Shown here: piece by piece, positions 1 through 7,902 of the stretch
Layout of the letters: each line of letters begins with the position of its first letter
Position numbering within the stretch: the first letter of the stretch is position 1
DNA from: Herpetosiphon giganteus
Lineage (GTDB): Bacteria; Chloroflexota; Chloroflexia; Chloroflexales; Herpetosiphonaceae
Assembly (NCBI RefSeq): GCF_016907925.1
Contig: NZ_JAFBCZ010000026.1
Coordinates: forward strand, 22,998-86,997
Direction: 5' to 3'
DNA: 64,000 bases
Translations under genes and position numbers: made by a program
The notes under the pieces: model-generated
What the model saw: only the letters and a program-made list of their open reading frames with translations
The model's database searches: none
Told to the model about the DNA's origin: nothing

Positions 1-209
1 ACCAAGGAATCGAGAGAGAATCACAGCGTTAAAGCCCCTCGCCCGCACACGGGCGAGGGGTTGGGGTGAGGGGATCTGCCCTACACAAAGCCAAAAAGTG
101 CCGTTCCTGCACGCGGGCGAGCAACTGTGGTTCAATGAAAAATTGCGCAAGAACCAGAAAATTAAAGCCCCTCGCCCGCGCACGGGAGAGGGGTTGGGGT
201 GAGGGAATT
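1..209. repeat. Two partial copies of the MITE-like dispersed repeat
   Basis: Bases 1-76 and about 103-209 each match one half of the element seen complete at 18963-19153 and 23888-24091. Each has an AAAGCCCCTCGCCCG stem, a short loop, then GAGGGGTTGGGGTGAGGG. The first copy is cut by the window edge. Both lie just downstream of the chitinase gene and code for nothing convincing. Confidence 0.75.
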
Positions 210-218
210 AGGAAAAAT

Positions 219-1322
219 CTAGCAGTACAAATTATTGCCCGGGCTTACACCAAGTCGATTGGTGATCGATTGGTATGAGCTGACCCGACTTTGCACTTGG
301 CCGGGATTGCCACCATTACACTCGACCGAGCCGTTGATGCTGCGAATGGTTTCGCCGAAACCATTGCCATTAACCATCGCTTCGTGAGGAGTCATCGAGC
401 CAGGGCCACGTTGGGTCATCCAATACCAGAGCGCGGTTTTCCACGCCACAGCTGAATCACGCGATACCAAATCGGGGTCGTTGAGCAAATTCAAGCCCAA
501 GGCTTGGCCAGCCAACCCATAATTGTAGTTCCAGCTCAACTGAATTGGGCCCCGGCCAAAGTAGCGTTTGCCCGGGGCACAAGGCCATTGGGCGCTATTT
601 TGGCAATATTCGCCTTGGGCAATTTCGGTAATATGCACAAAGTTGCCGGTTTCGTGGGCAAAGTTTGCCAAAGCAGCAGCGGCTTCGCGCTTGCGAACTT
701 CGGTCGAGCCTGTGCCCGCAAACGCTGGATAGAAGGCAGCAGCCTGCACTAAACCCTCATAACTGTAGAAGGAATTGCGATTGGGGAACATTTGCTCGAA
801 TTGGGCCTTGCTGACGATTGCCCCAAAGCCCGATACTGGTGGGGGATTCGTTCCGCCACAAGTGGTTGGCTCCCAAAACCAGGTGCTAATCGTTGGATCA
901 TAGCCTGGATTATCGTGCTCGGCCACATAGAAACTGCCGTTGTAGCGCACAATGTTGCCCGTGTAATATTGGCGGCCTGCCACCCAATCGGTGTAGCTAC
1001 AGCTGCCGCCGCCACCGCCACCGCCGCCGCAGCTGGTTGGCTCCCAGAACCACGTACTAATCGTTGGATCATAGCCTGGATTATCGTGCTCGGCCACATA
1101 AAAACTACCGTTGTAGCGCACAATATTGCCCGTGTAATATTGGCGGCCTGCGACCCAATCGGTAAAATTGCAACTTTGTGCCAGGCTCGCTTCGGAAGGA
1201 GCGAATGCTTCACGAGCCATCCCAGCCTGTGGATTAAGCAGACTGCCCCAAAATGCGCTGATCAAGAGTGGCGTAAGCAACAACTTGCTCAGTTTCGAGG
1301 GAGTCAGTTGGGGGAGTTTCAT
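219..1322 (-). CDS. Secreted GH19 chitinase with two CBM5/12-type chitin-binding modules
   Basis: Predicted extracellular endochitinase of 367 aa. A signal peptide (about residues 1-49) is followed by two nearly identical modules of about 45 residues (about 52-97 and 109-154), each with the aromatic-rich W-x-A-x-x-x-Y and W-x-W-x-P pattern of CBM5/12. A Gly8 linker separates them. The GH19 domain spans about 165-367. The motif AHETGNFVHITE gives two glutamates nine residues apart, E224 and E233, matching the catalytic pair known for bacterial GH19 enzymes. The RBS TAGGAGG precedes the ATG. The modules are also near-identical in DNA, which points to a recent internal duplication. Confident on family; substrate is inferred from family. 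Confidence 0.93.
   Translation of the reverse strand: MKLPQLTPSKLSKLLLTPLLISAFWGSLLNPQAGMAREAFAPSEASLAQSCNFTDWVAGRQYYTGNIVRYNGSFYVAEHDNPGYDPTISTWFWEPTSCGGGGGGGGSCSYTDWVAGRQYYTGNIVRYNGSFYVAEHDNPGYDPTISTWFWEPTTCGGTNPPPVSGFGAIVSKAQFEQMFPNRNSFYSYEGLVQAAAFYPAFAGTGSTEVRKREAAAALANFAHETGNFVHITEIAQGEYCQNSAQWPCAPGKRYFGRGPIQLSWNYNYGLAGQALGLNLLNDPDLVSRDSAVAWKTALWYWMTQRGPGSMTPHEAMVNGNGFGETIRSINGSVECNGGNPGQVQSRVSSYQSITNRLGVSPGNNLYC
868..992. repeat. Direct repeat, copy 1, encoding a chitin-binding module
   Basis: This 125-bp stretch is almost identical to 1039-1163, differing at only a few, mostly synonymous, positions. It encodes the second CBM5/12 module of the chitinase, and the copies are joined by a GGC/GGT glycine linker. 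Confidence 0.85.
1039..1163. repeat. Direct repeat, copy 2, encoding a chitin-binding module
   Basis: Partner of 868-992; encodes the first CBM5/12 module of the chitinase. The near-identity suggests recent duplication or gene conversion. Confidence 0.85.
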
Positions 1323-1646
1323 ACAACCTCCTAAATCGATGTTTCAATTGCCCATCGTCGTTGATAACGGGGCGCTTGAGAACGCTGCCAGCCTTGGCAA
1401 CCACCCAAACCGCCAGCATGCACCCAAAAATCAGCCATGCCAATTGAACGAATCTAGCCTTCCACCTTTATTATTCCAGTGGAATTACAAAGAACGTATC
1501 ATGCCAGATCTGCAATGTCAAGCCTTTTCCTTAATAAAAGGTTTAAATTAGTATAAATATGATTAAAAATAACTAGATTACCGCAGAGGATTCCATTTAA
1601 CCACTAAGAACACGAAGCATCACAAAGCTGAATAGCAATTTATGCT
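1323..1646. other. Intergenic region between chitinase and lipoprotein pseudogene
   Basis: No convincing gene. The chitinase promoter must lie here, but I cannot place clean -35/-10 boxes. At about 1598-1620 the stretch AACCACTAAGAACACGAAG resembles AACCGCGAAGAACGCGAAG on the minus strand near 24255-24280, so it is probably a second short dispersed repeat. Confidence 0.5.
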
Positions 1647-2158
1647 TTACTTCGCGAGGTCAATGGTTGCGGTATAGGTTTGTTGTTGGGTACAATCAGC
1701 ATCGAGAAAATATGGTACGTCAATTTTGACCAACTGATTCGGGTAGACCGTGCGATAGGCTGGCAGCATTTCGATCGCACCCGTCTGATCGAGCAATGTT
1801 GCCGTTCGCCGACATGATCGTAGAGCTTTAAATTAATCCCAACGGGATGATCTTGGTCGATTTTATTGCATACAACAAGATCGCACATTCCGAAAGAAGT
1901 CGTTAATTGATCATCGAGATAGTGCTGCCCCATAATAAAATCCTCAAGGCGATGCCAGCCAGCATCAGTCTGAATCGATAGAAATGGCTCGGCAAGGCAG
2001 GTTAATTCATAGCAAGGCACAATAATCGCGATGTAATTGGGAAATACGGTTAAGCTCTTACCCGATTCGGTAATTATTGGCTGCTGCTGGCTATTTTCTG
2101 AATTCACACTGCATCCAACCATGATCAACAATACAATCATCCAGCCAAATCGACGCAT
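1647..2158 (-). pseudogene. Frameshifted hypothetical lipoprotein
   Basis: The gene starts MRRFGWMIVLLIMVGCS, a signal peptide with a lipobox-like MVGC, so a lipoprotein is predicted. The unshifted frame ends at 1640 with an unnatural Arg/Ser/Lys-rich tail. If one base is restored near 1805, where the minus strand reads GGCGAACGG, the reading continues as a natural secreted-protein C-terminus (LLDQTGAIEMLPAYRTVYP, later ending in TATIDLAK and a TAA at 1647-1649). I therefore read a one-base deletion, either a true pseudogene or a sequence error. Function unknown. Confidence 0.6.
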
Positions 2159-2364
2159 AGCGTGCTTCTCGCGCTAGGGTTAGCTTTTGGTGCTAACGAC
2201 TAGGCGTAGAGGTTTGTTCCAGTCGGTTCAATTGGGAGTTGCGTTCGCGTGGTTAGGGTTCTAGCTCAAGTACACACATTTCTGCTTTCAGCTGAATGAT
2301 GGCGGGCATAGACAATTCGGGTTCCAAAAAAATGCCAGCTAGATTGTGACAAAGCACAATTTTT

Positions 2365-2488
2365 TTATTTAATCGTCATCGGAATATAGATCGGATATTG
2401 AATTGCTGCCGCACCAAACTCGAAAGCTCCAATATCACACGGCGCTTGGTCGTCGTTATTGCCATCAGCGGGTCACGGGGAATAGCAA
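2365..2488 (-). pseudogene. C-terminal remnant of a choice-of-anchor Q beta-helix protein
   Basis: Minus-strand translation gives CDIGAFEFGAAAIQYPIYIP followed by MTIK and a stop, nearly the same as the last residues of the two beta-helix proteins at 7903 and 9969. Homology extends about 120 bp and then breaks into a repeat fragment. It has no start codon, so this is a relic of a third or fourth family member. Confidence 0.75.
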
Positions 2489-2490
2489 TG

Positions 2491-2545
2491 AAAAGCCCCT
2501 CTCCTGTTGGCCAGAAGAGGGGTTGGGGTAAGCGAATGGGGTAAG
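2491..2545. repeat. Short degenerate fragment of the dispersed repeat
   Basis: AAAAGCCCCTCTCCTGTTGG followed by a complementary GAGGGGTTGGGGTAAG arm matches half of the MITE-like element. A short AGCGAATGGGGTA direct duplication follows. It separates the beta-helix relic from the GH5 stop codon. Confidence 0.6.
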
Positions 2546-2555
2546 CGAATAAGGC

Positions 2556-4577
2556 TTAGGGAGCAGTCGCAACGAAGGTAAAGGCTTCCCATGCGCCACC
2601 GATTGCATCGCGATTGGCAATCAGCACTGGCGAGCCACTATTCAAATCAGTGGTGACATACTTATTATTGGCCATTGCTTGTAAGCCAAACGTACCATTG
2701 CCAAGCTCAACGCGGCGGAATTTCTCCCAGCCCAAAACCCCACGTGATTGCGCAACGAGTCGCCCGCCTTGGTTCAAATCGGCAACGACATATTTGTTGT
2801 TGGCCATTGCCATGAACGAAACTGTGCCATCAGGATTTGTGATCATGCGGAATTTTTCCCAGCCTTGAATGGTTGGGCGATTGGCAACGAGTGGATTATT
2901 GCCATAATTATCGGCACTTACATAATTACTGTTGGCACCAGCTTGCAGCGCAACCCATGAACCTTCAGGCGCATAAGCTCGAACCGTATTTTGAAACTGG
3001 GTATTTGGCTGGAAGTAATTGGTACTAAAACGGCTCCATTTATCAGCAATTGTTGGCGCGCTATCATTTAAAAGGTCAGGTATAGCTTGGGTATTGTTTT
3101 GGTAAAAGCCCCAGTTGCCGCCGCCATTAACCTTGTACGTCCAGTTCGTCCATGAAACGTTCAGGGCGTTGAGGCCCGACATAAATTTTTCATACAAATC
3201 GTAGTGGGTCGAGAACCAATATTCACCAGCGAAACCAGGGACGTTCCAATCGTTGATGAAGGTCGAGTATTTGTCTAAAGCACTTTGGATGAAGTTGTTG
3301 GTCACATTCCAATCATTGACTGTATCAAAGTTATAGTGATGCAATTGATACATCACGTTTGTCCAGCCATAGGTTGCTGGCGATAACGCTTGATACCAGT
3401 CGTAGAAGGCAGCCATAACAATCATATGGTCGGGGTCTTTCGCTCGCACTGCATCATACAGTCGATCAAAGAAATCAAATTTTTGGCGAATTTGTTGGGC
3501 AGTTTCTGCTTCGCCATTGCTCAATAATGGCTCGTTGAGTAAATCGTAGGCAGCCACAGTTGGGTTGCCACGGTAGCGCGTCGCCAAGCGCTCCCAAATT
3601 TGCACTGTCCAATTTTGATAGGTAGCGTTAGTCCAGAGTTGGTTGGTGCCTGTTTGGCCGCACGAGTGCCATGGGCAAGCAGCACCAGGCGCGCCATGCA
3701 AATCGAGCATCACATATAAATTGCGCTTACTGCTTTCGCTAATCAGCCAATCAAGCTTGCGAAAGGCCTCAGCATCTGATTTCATCGTGCCGTTAGGATT
3801 CATCAGCACCAGCCAGTGAATCGGCACGCGCACCATATTCAGGCCCATTGCCTTGATAGTATCGAGGTCGCTGGCTTGAATCCACGTATCCTGATAGCCT
3901 GCGATCAAACTATCGGCGGTACTGCTGCCAAAACGGCTGGTCAAGGCTTGGCGCAAATTAAATTCATCAGCAATCTGGGCATTAAATTCGTGAATTGACC
4001 ACCAACTGCCGCTTGAGCCTGTTTGCAAGACCCGAATTAAACGGGTTACTTGGGTGCTATTAAATTGAACCGTCACAACTTGGCTCGTGCCACTGCCGAT
4101 GCCAACCGTCAACCAAGCATTATTGACAAAGGCTTGCACTTGGTATTGGCGCGGATAATCGCCAGTCGAGGAGCCAGCGTCGATCGTGACCCGTTCGACA
4201 GCTTGATTGGCCCCAAGATCAACTTGGAACCACTGGCCATTGGCTTGGGGGGCATTGCTTGTCCAGCGAGTAGCAGGGTTGCCATCGATGGCGGCACTAG
4301 CACCAGCAGCCGATCCGCTGGCAGTCCAGTTGGTACGAGGTAGCGCGGGATAGCCCAAGGGCGACATCCAGCCTTCTTGCAGCAACCAACCACCAAGATT
4401 GGTGCCTTTGAGCGTCACAACTGTGCCATTGCCGGAATTATTGCGCACAGTTGGGCCATTGGCTTTAAGAAAATCGCCAGCGCCAAATGCAGCTTGGGCA
4501 GCTGGCGCTGCTGAATATTGGGCGACAATTGTGCTAAGAAGCGTCAGTAAAACCATCAGCCTAGGCAGCTTGTGCAT
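2556..4577 (-). CDS. Secreted GH5 glycoside hydrolase with inserted F5/8C (CBM32) and C-terminal fascin-like domain
   Basis: Likely an exported beta-glucanase of 673 aa. After the signal peptide comes the GH5 exo-1,3-glucanase-like start (LKGTNLGGWLLQEGW). A discoidin/CBM32-like domain of about 120 aa (about residues 82-203) is inserted before the barrel resumes. Acid/base E349 lies in LLNEPL and nucleophile E452 in GFAGEYWF. The C-terminal 125 residues form three repeats with NxKYVxxDLN, like a fascin/beta-trefoil carbohydrate-binding domain. AAGGAGGAAC precedes tandem ATGs; I chose the second (4577) for six-base spacing, but 4580 is possible. The gene lies behind a perfect operator palindrome. 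Confidence 0.88.
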   Translation of the reverse strand: MHKLPRLMVLLTLLSTIVAQYSAAPAAQAAFGAGDFLKANGPTVRNNSGNGTVVTLKGTNLGGWLLQEGWMSPLGYPALPRTNWTASGSAAGASAAIDGNPATRWTSNAPQANGQWFQVDLGANQAVERVTIDAGSSTGDYPRQYQVQAFVNNAWLTVGIGSGTSQVVTVQFNSTQVTRLIRVLQTGSSGSWWSIHEFNAQIADEFNLRQALTSRFGSSTADSLIAGYQDTWIQASDLDTIKAMGLNMVRVPIHWLVLMNPNGTMKSDAEAFRKLDWLISESSKRNLYVMLDLHGAPGAACPWHSCGQTGTNQLWTNATYQNWTVQIWERLATRYRGNPTVAAYDLLNEPLLSNGEAETAQQIRQKFDFFDRLYDAVRAKDPDHMIVMAAFYDWYQALSPATYGWTNVMYQLHHYNFDTVNDWNVTNNFIQSALDKYSTFINDWNVPGFAGEYWFSTHYDLYEKFMSGLNALNVSWTNWTYKVNGGGNWGFYQNNTQAIPDLLNDSAPTIADKWSRFSTNYFQPNTQFQNTVRAYAPEGSWVALQAGANSNYVSADNYGNNPLVANRPTIQGWEKFRMITNPDGTVSFMAMANNKYVVADLNQGGRLVAQSRGVLGWEKFRRVELGNGTFGLQAMANNKYVTTDLNSGSPVLIANRDAIGGAWEAFTFVATAP

Positions 4578-4650
4578 CATGTTCCTCCTTGAACGATGGA
4601 GTGTCTGTCGAGTAGCATCGGTTGGAAAACTCGAAAAGCGCGAACATTCT

Positions 4651-4674
4651 GGTATCGTTTCCGGAAACGATACC
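4651..4674. promoter_or_regulatory. Perfect 24-bp operator palindrome, LacI-family type
   Basis: The half-site GGTATCGTTTCC is followed with no spacer by its exact reverse complement. The central CG and TCGTTTCC/GGAAACGA arms are typical of LacI/GalR-family operators. It starts a few bases downstream of the GH5 -10 box, a classical place for repression. No LacI-family gene is in the window. Confidence 0.8.
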
Positions 4675-4684
4675 GATAAAGTAA

Positions 4685-4712
4685 ATATTAACATAATTTA
4701 ATAATGTGTCAA
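4685..4712 (-). promoter_or_regulatory. Predicted promoter of the GH5 gene
   Basis: On the minus strand TTGACA (4712-4707), a 16-bp spacer and TAATAT (4690-4685) form a sigma-70-like promoter. The predicted start falls at the edge of the palindrome at 4651-4674. Confidence 0.65.
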
Positions 4713-4738
4713 GTCAAGCGTGCTAAAATCAGTAGGCA

Positions 4739-4777
4739 GAGCTTGATCAAACAGATTTATCCTGTTTGATCAAGCTC
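4739..4777. terminator. Strong hairpin (16-bp perfect stem) between two minus-strand units
   Basis: GAGCTTGATCAAACAG, a 7-base loop and its exact reverse complement. It lies just after the stop of the TPTN-repeat gene and upstream of the GH5 promoter, so it most likely terminates the S74/TPTN operon. It has no U-tract, so a role other than intrinsic termination is possible. Confidence 0.6.
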
Positions 4778-4789
4778 GTTACGTGCGTG

Positions 4790-5392
4790 CTAGCGCTTGT
4801 TGTGGTATAGCACAGTTTCAGCTCGCATTATTTGAGGTAAATACACACGATATAGTGAGGTAGGATTGGTTGGTGTATTCGTCGCTGTGACGGTCGGCGT
4901 GTTCGTCGCGGTTTCAGTTGGCGTATTGGTTGCAGTTGCCGTCGGTGTGTTCGTTGATGTATTGGTCGGTGTGTTGCTTGCAGTCACGGTCGGTGTATTA
5001 GTCGGTGTATTGGTTGGTGTATTGGTCGGTGTGTTGGTTGGTGTATTGGTCGGTGTTTCAGTTGGTGTATTGGTTGGTGTGTTGGTTGGCGTGTTCGTCG
5101 GTGTTTCAGTTGGCGTGTTCGTCGGTGTGTTGGTTGGCGTTGGGGTTAATGTTGGCACGCCAACCCAAAAGCCGCCTTCAAGGCTAAAATCGCCGCCGGT
5201 GCTGGCAGCGTTCGCATCAGCCTGACCAATCGAGCCATGCAGCTCAAAATCGCCACCGGTGCTCGTTCCGCCACCACTATCGATTGTCGACCACTCTAGG
5301 CTAAATATTCCGCCAGTTTGCGCTTGGGCCAACTGAACCGCAAGCATGAGGCCAATCAAGGGAAGGAGCCACCAGATCAAGCGCTGTTTCAT
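4790..5392 (-). CDS. Secreted threonine/proline-repeat surface protein with C-terminal YLP motif
   Basis: A 200-aa protein of unknown function. A signal peptide ([14 protein letters not shown]...AQA) is followed by a region of about 70 aa with two GGDF(E/S)L-x-G segments, then about 80 residues of TPTNTPT/TETPT repeats resembling a cell-wall-spanning stalk. The C-terminus contains VYLPQI, like the YLP motif ending the beta-helix proteins here. The start is the ATG whose first bases overlap the TGA of the upstream S74 gene (ATGA), implying translational coupling. A longer reading to 5470 would run into that gene and is not needed. Confidence 0.8.
   Translation of the reverse strand: MKQRLIWWLLPLIGLMLAVQLAQAQTGGIFSLEWSTIDSGGGTSTGGDFELHGSIGQADANAASTGGDFSLEGGFWVGVPTLTPTPTNTPTNTPTETPTNTPTNTPTNTPTETPTNTPTNTPTNTPTNTPTNTPTVTASNTPTNTSTNTPTATATNTPTETATNTPTVTATNTPTNPTSLYRVYLPQIMRAETVLYHNKR
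4870..5150. repeat. 12-bp coding tandem repeat (TPTN units)
   Basis: On the plus strand this reads as repeated GGTGTATTGGTC/GGTGTGTTGGTT units, which are reverse-strand Thr-Pro-Thr-Asn codons. Imperfect copies continue for about 280 bp and are likely to vary in number between strains. Confidence 0.85.
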
Positions 5393-7701
5393 ATGCGTTG
5401 ACCCTTGGCGCTCCGCCGCCCAAGCAGCCAACCCAAGCCAAGTGCCAAGCCAACTATTGGGAGCAGCCAAAGCCCTGAAAATCCGTTTTGGGCTGGTTGA
5501 GCGTGCTCCAACGCAGCAAGCCGAGCATCAAAGGCCGCTAATTGATCAGCTTGTTGATCGATGGTTTTGGCTTGAGCGGTGGCTAAACTATGCAGGCCTT
5601 GGATCGCTGCCAGCGCCACGCCATCAGCATCAACCGTGGCGATATGGCGATCGTCGCTGCCTAAACCAAAGGCGGTGTAAAAATCTTGGGCTGTTGGGCC
5701 AATATGGCGCACGCTTGCCCCTTCGCTGGTATAGTTCCACGCTTGAACAGGAATTGCCGCCAGCTGATCGAGCAATACCTGCGGATCAATTGCAGCAAAG
5801 TTCGATTTGAGATTTTTATCTGATGAATTAGACCATGTGCCACCCTTGCTCAGAAAAGCGCCACTTTCAGTCGCCAAGATTGCACCATCGGGGATAACAA
5901 CCTTGGTGCTGCTCCCAAACCACGCTCCGCCTGGAGCACGGACAATAAACTGGCCAGGAGCAGTCGTTGAAACCGTATCTTTTTTGTCGGTTTGTTGGCC
6001 AGCCCAGACAAAACTGCCAGCATGGGCCGCCACCGCATTCTCGCCAGCAGCAACGGTATAATCGGCCAAAGTTGTATTGCCGCTACCGCCAAGAATTGCC
6101 GAAAGCGTGCTATTGGCATTGTTGTTCTGGCCGCCACCAACGAAGGTGCCCGCCCCAGCCGCTTGGTTGTTGATGCCACCAACGACTGAAGCATAGGTAT
6201 TGGTTGCATCATTATTAACGCCACCAGCCACAACCGCATATTGGCCAGTCGCTGTGTTGGTCTGGCCGCCACCAACAAAAGCTCCAGTGTTGGTAGCTTG
6301 ATTCGATTGACCACCGCCTACACCTGCAATATTGGAAGAAGCGGTATTGCCACGGCCTCCAGCAATCACCGAGTAACTTCCACTCGCTGCATTGAGTTGA
6401 CCGCCGCCGATGCTGCTGGTATCGCCGCTAGCAGTATTGCTTGTGCCACCAGCAACCGTGGTGTAATTGGCGCTAGCAGTGTTGCTGCTACCTCCACCAA
6501 CTGTTGCGCCATCCTCGCTAGCAGTGTTGCTGCTACCTCCACCAACCGTGGCCGATTGCTGACTTGTCGTATCGCCAGTTACCCCAGCGGTGTTATTAGT
6601 TCCGCCGCCGATGGTGCCATAATTGTCGTAAACCCGATTGGCTTGGCTGCTAGTAGAACTACCGCCGCCGCTGATCGTAGCAAATTGCGCCGTAATACTA
6701 TTGTTGTAGCCACCAGCAATTGTCGAATAATCATCGCTCACGCTGTTGCTTCGGCCACCGCCGACCAGCGTATAATTATCGCTGGCAACATTGGCGCGGC
6801 CTCCGCCAACGGTTGCATACATTTGGCTCACTGCATCGCCAGTTAGCCCAGCGCTGTTTTCGCTGCCACCGCCAATCGTGCCATAATCGTCGTAGATTGT
6901 ATTGCCAGTTGTGCCGCCGCCACCAGCAATCACACTATAACGGCCACTGATCGTATTGTTGATCCCGCCGCCAATCGTTGACCAAGCAGCGCTAACATTG
7001 TTGGTTTGGCCACCGCCAATCACCACATATTCTTGGCTCGCAGTGTTGTTGATGCCGCCGCCAATCGTGGAATAAACATCGTTTGTCGGCGTGCCATCGT
7101 TACTGCCAACGCTATTGCCAGCGCCGCCGCCAATCGAGCTATAGCTGTCATAGGCGCTGTTAAGGCTCGCCGAATTACCACCGCCGTTAATCGTGACCCC
7201 AACCGTAGTGCTTGTGACCGTATTGCCTTCGTAGCCACCAATCAGGTTGGGGCTAGAGATGTTTTGGCGAGTCCAGAAGCCAGGCAAGGCCAAAGCGAGG
7301 GGCGCGGCGGTCACCTGCTGGCGTGGCGTAAGGATCGTATAACTACTACTGGCATCGGCCTTGACCGCTAGCTCAATCCAACGGCTTTCGCCATTAAAGA
7401 AATCTTCGCCAAAATTAAGCTGGGTTGTAAATAAACCATTACTCACATTCAGATCAGCTTGGGTTATCGTTGCTAAGGCTGTGCCACCTGTCGCGGTCGA
7501 ATACAAGCTAAATTGAAAATCAAAAACGCCATTCGCGACGCTGCCACTTTCGCGCAACATGCCTTGGTAGGTAATTGTTTCGCCGGAGGGTGCTAAAACT
7601 GCCGCTGGTTGTTGGTTGGCTTGATCCTGAGCGGCAACAGGCAAAAGCCATGTGCTGGCTAAAACCAAGCCGATCAGCATGAGATAGCGTTTACGAATCA
7701 T
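5389..7701 (-). CDS. Membrane-anchored surface fibre with C-terminal S74 (endosialidase-type) chaperone domain
   Basis: 770-aa surface protein. A signal peptide ([20 protein letters not shown]) precedes an adhesin-like head (YQGMLRESG..., common in S74 proteins). Then come about 20 copies of a roughly 16-residue repeat with consensus (I/V)GGGxxNxAS, expected to form a trimeric beta-roll fibre. The S74 domain begins at about residue 627 with SDKNLK, the Ser/Lys pair of this autocleaving family, and includes [17 protein letters not shown] short coiled coil and a C-terminal membrane helix (about 743-763) ending in Arg/Lys follow. RBS AGGAGC fixes the ATG at 7701. The TPTN protein is the coupled next gene. 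Confidence 0.87.
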   Translation of the reverse strand: MIRKRYLMLIGLVLASTWLLPVAAQDQANQQPAAVLAPSGETITYQGMLRESGSVANGVFDFQFSLYSTATGGTALATITQADLNVSNGLFTTQLNFGEDFFNGESRWIELAVKADASSSYTILTPRQQVTAAPLALALPGFWTRQNISSPNLIGGYEGNTVTSTTVGVTINGGGNSASLNSAYDSYSSIGGGAGNSVGSNDGTPTNDVYSTIGGGINNTASQEYVVIGGGQTNNVSAAWSTIGGGINNTISGRYSVIAGGGGTTGNTIYDDYGTIGGGSENSAGLTGDAVSQMYATVGGGRANVASDNYTLVGGGRSNSVSDDYSTIAGGYNNSITAQFATISGGGSSTSSQANRVYDNYGTIGGGTNNTAGVTGDTTSQQSATVGGGSSNTASEDGATVGGGSSNTASANYTTVAGGTSNTASGDTSSIGGGQLNAASGSYSVIAGGRGNTASSNIAGVGGGQSNQATNTGAFVGGGQTNTATGQYAVVAGGVNNDATNTYASVVGGINNQAAGAGTFVGGGQNNNANSTLSAILGGSGNTTLADYTVAAGENAVAAHAGSFVWAGQQTDKKDTVSTTAPGQFIVRAPGGAWFGSSTKVVIPDGAILATESGAFLSKGGTWSNSSDKNLKSNFAAIDPQVLLDQLAAIPVQAWNYTSEGASVRHIGPTAQDFYTAFGLGSDDRHIATVDADGVALAAIQGLHSLATAQAKTIDQQADQLAAFDARLAALEHAQPAQNGFSGLWLLPIVGLALGLGWLLGRRSAKGQRI

Positions 7702-7857
7702 GTTTGCTGCTCCTATAAATAAATAACTATCAACCACCATCCTCTATTGCTCGCAGGTAGGCTTTTGCAACACCCAACGAGAGGCTGGCCTACTACCACT
7801 GTTATAACATTCTTGGCAACTATGCTTGGGTTAGAATGAGCATGCACGCAACAAAAA

Positions 7858-7884
7858 ATGCCAGCTGGATCATCCAGCTGGCAT
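7858..7884 (-). terminator. Rho-independent terminator of beta-helix gene 1
   Basis: ATGCCAGCTGGA, a TCA loop and TCCAGCTGGCAT form a perfect stem. On the minus strand it is followed by a run of six T (plus-strand A 7853-7858). It lies about 20 bp after the stop of the gene at 7903. Confidence 0.9.
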
Positions 7885-7902
7885 TCAGGCAACGTACGAG
7901 TT

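Noticed and set aside
66..278. ORF across the first repeat copies
   Set aside because: It reads through the dispersed repeat and the antisense end of the chitinase gene; Arg/Lys/Cys-rich composition and no RBS.
749..1213. Second long minus-strand ORF and matching plus-strand ORF (792-1334) in the chitinase region
   Set aside because: Other frames of the duplicated chitin-binding modules; the GH19 frame has clear domains and an RBS.
4870..5150. Possible CRISPR array
   Set aside because: 12-bp units with no unique spacers, in frame within a coding gene.
4866..5225. Plus-strand Val/Gly-rich ORF
   Set aside because: Antisense translation of the TPTN repeat; periodic only because the DNA is periodic.
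5807..7371. Several plus-strand ORFs rich in Ala/Thr/Ser
   Set aside because: Antisense shadows of the IGGG repeats of the S74 surface protein.
5389..7701. S74 domain as evidence for a prophage
   Set aside because: No other phage genes nearby; signal peptide and C-terminal membrane helix indicate a cellular surface protein.
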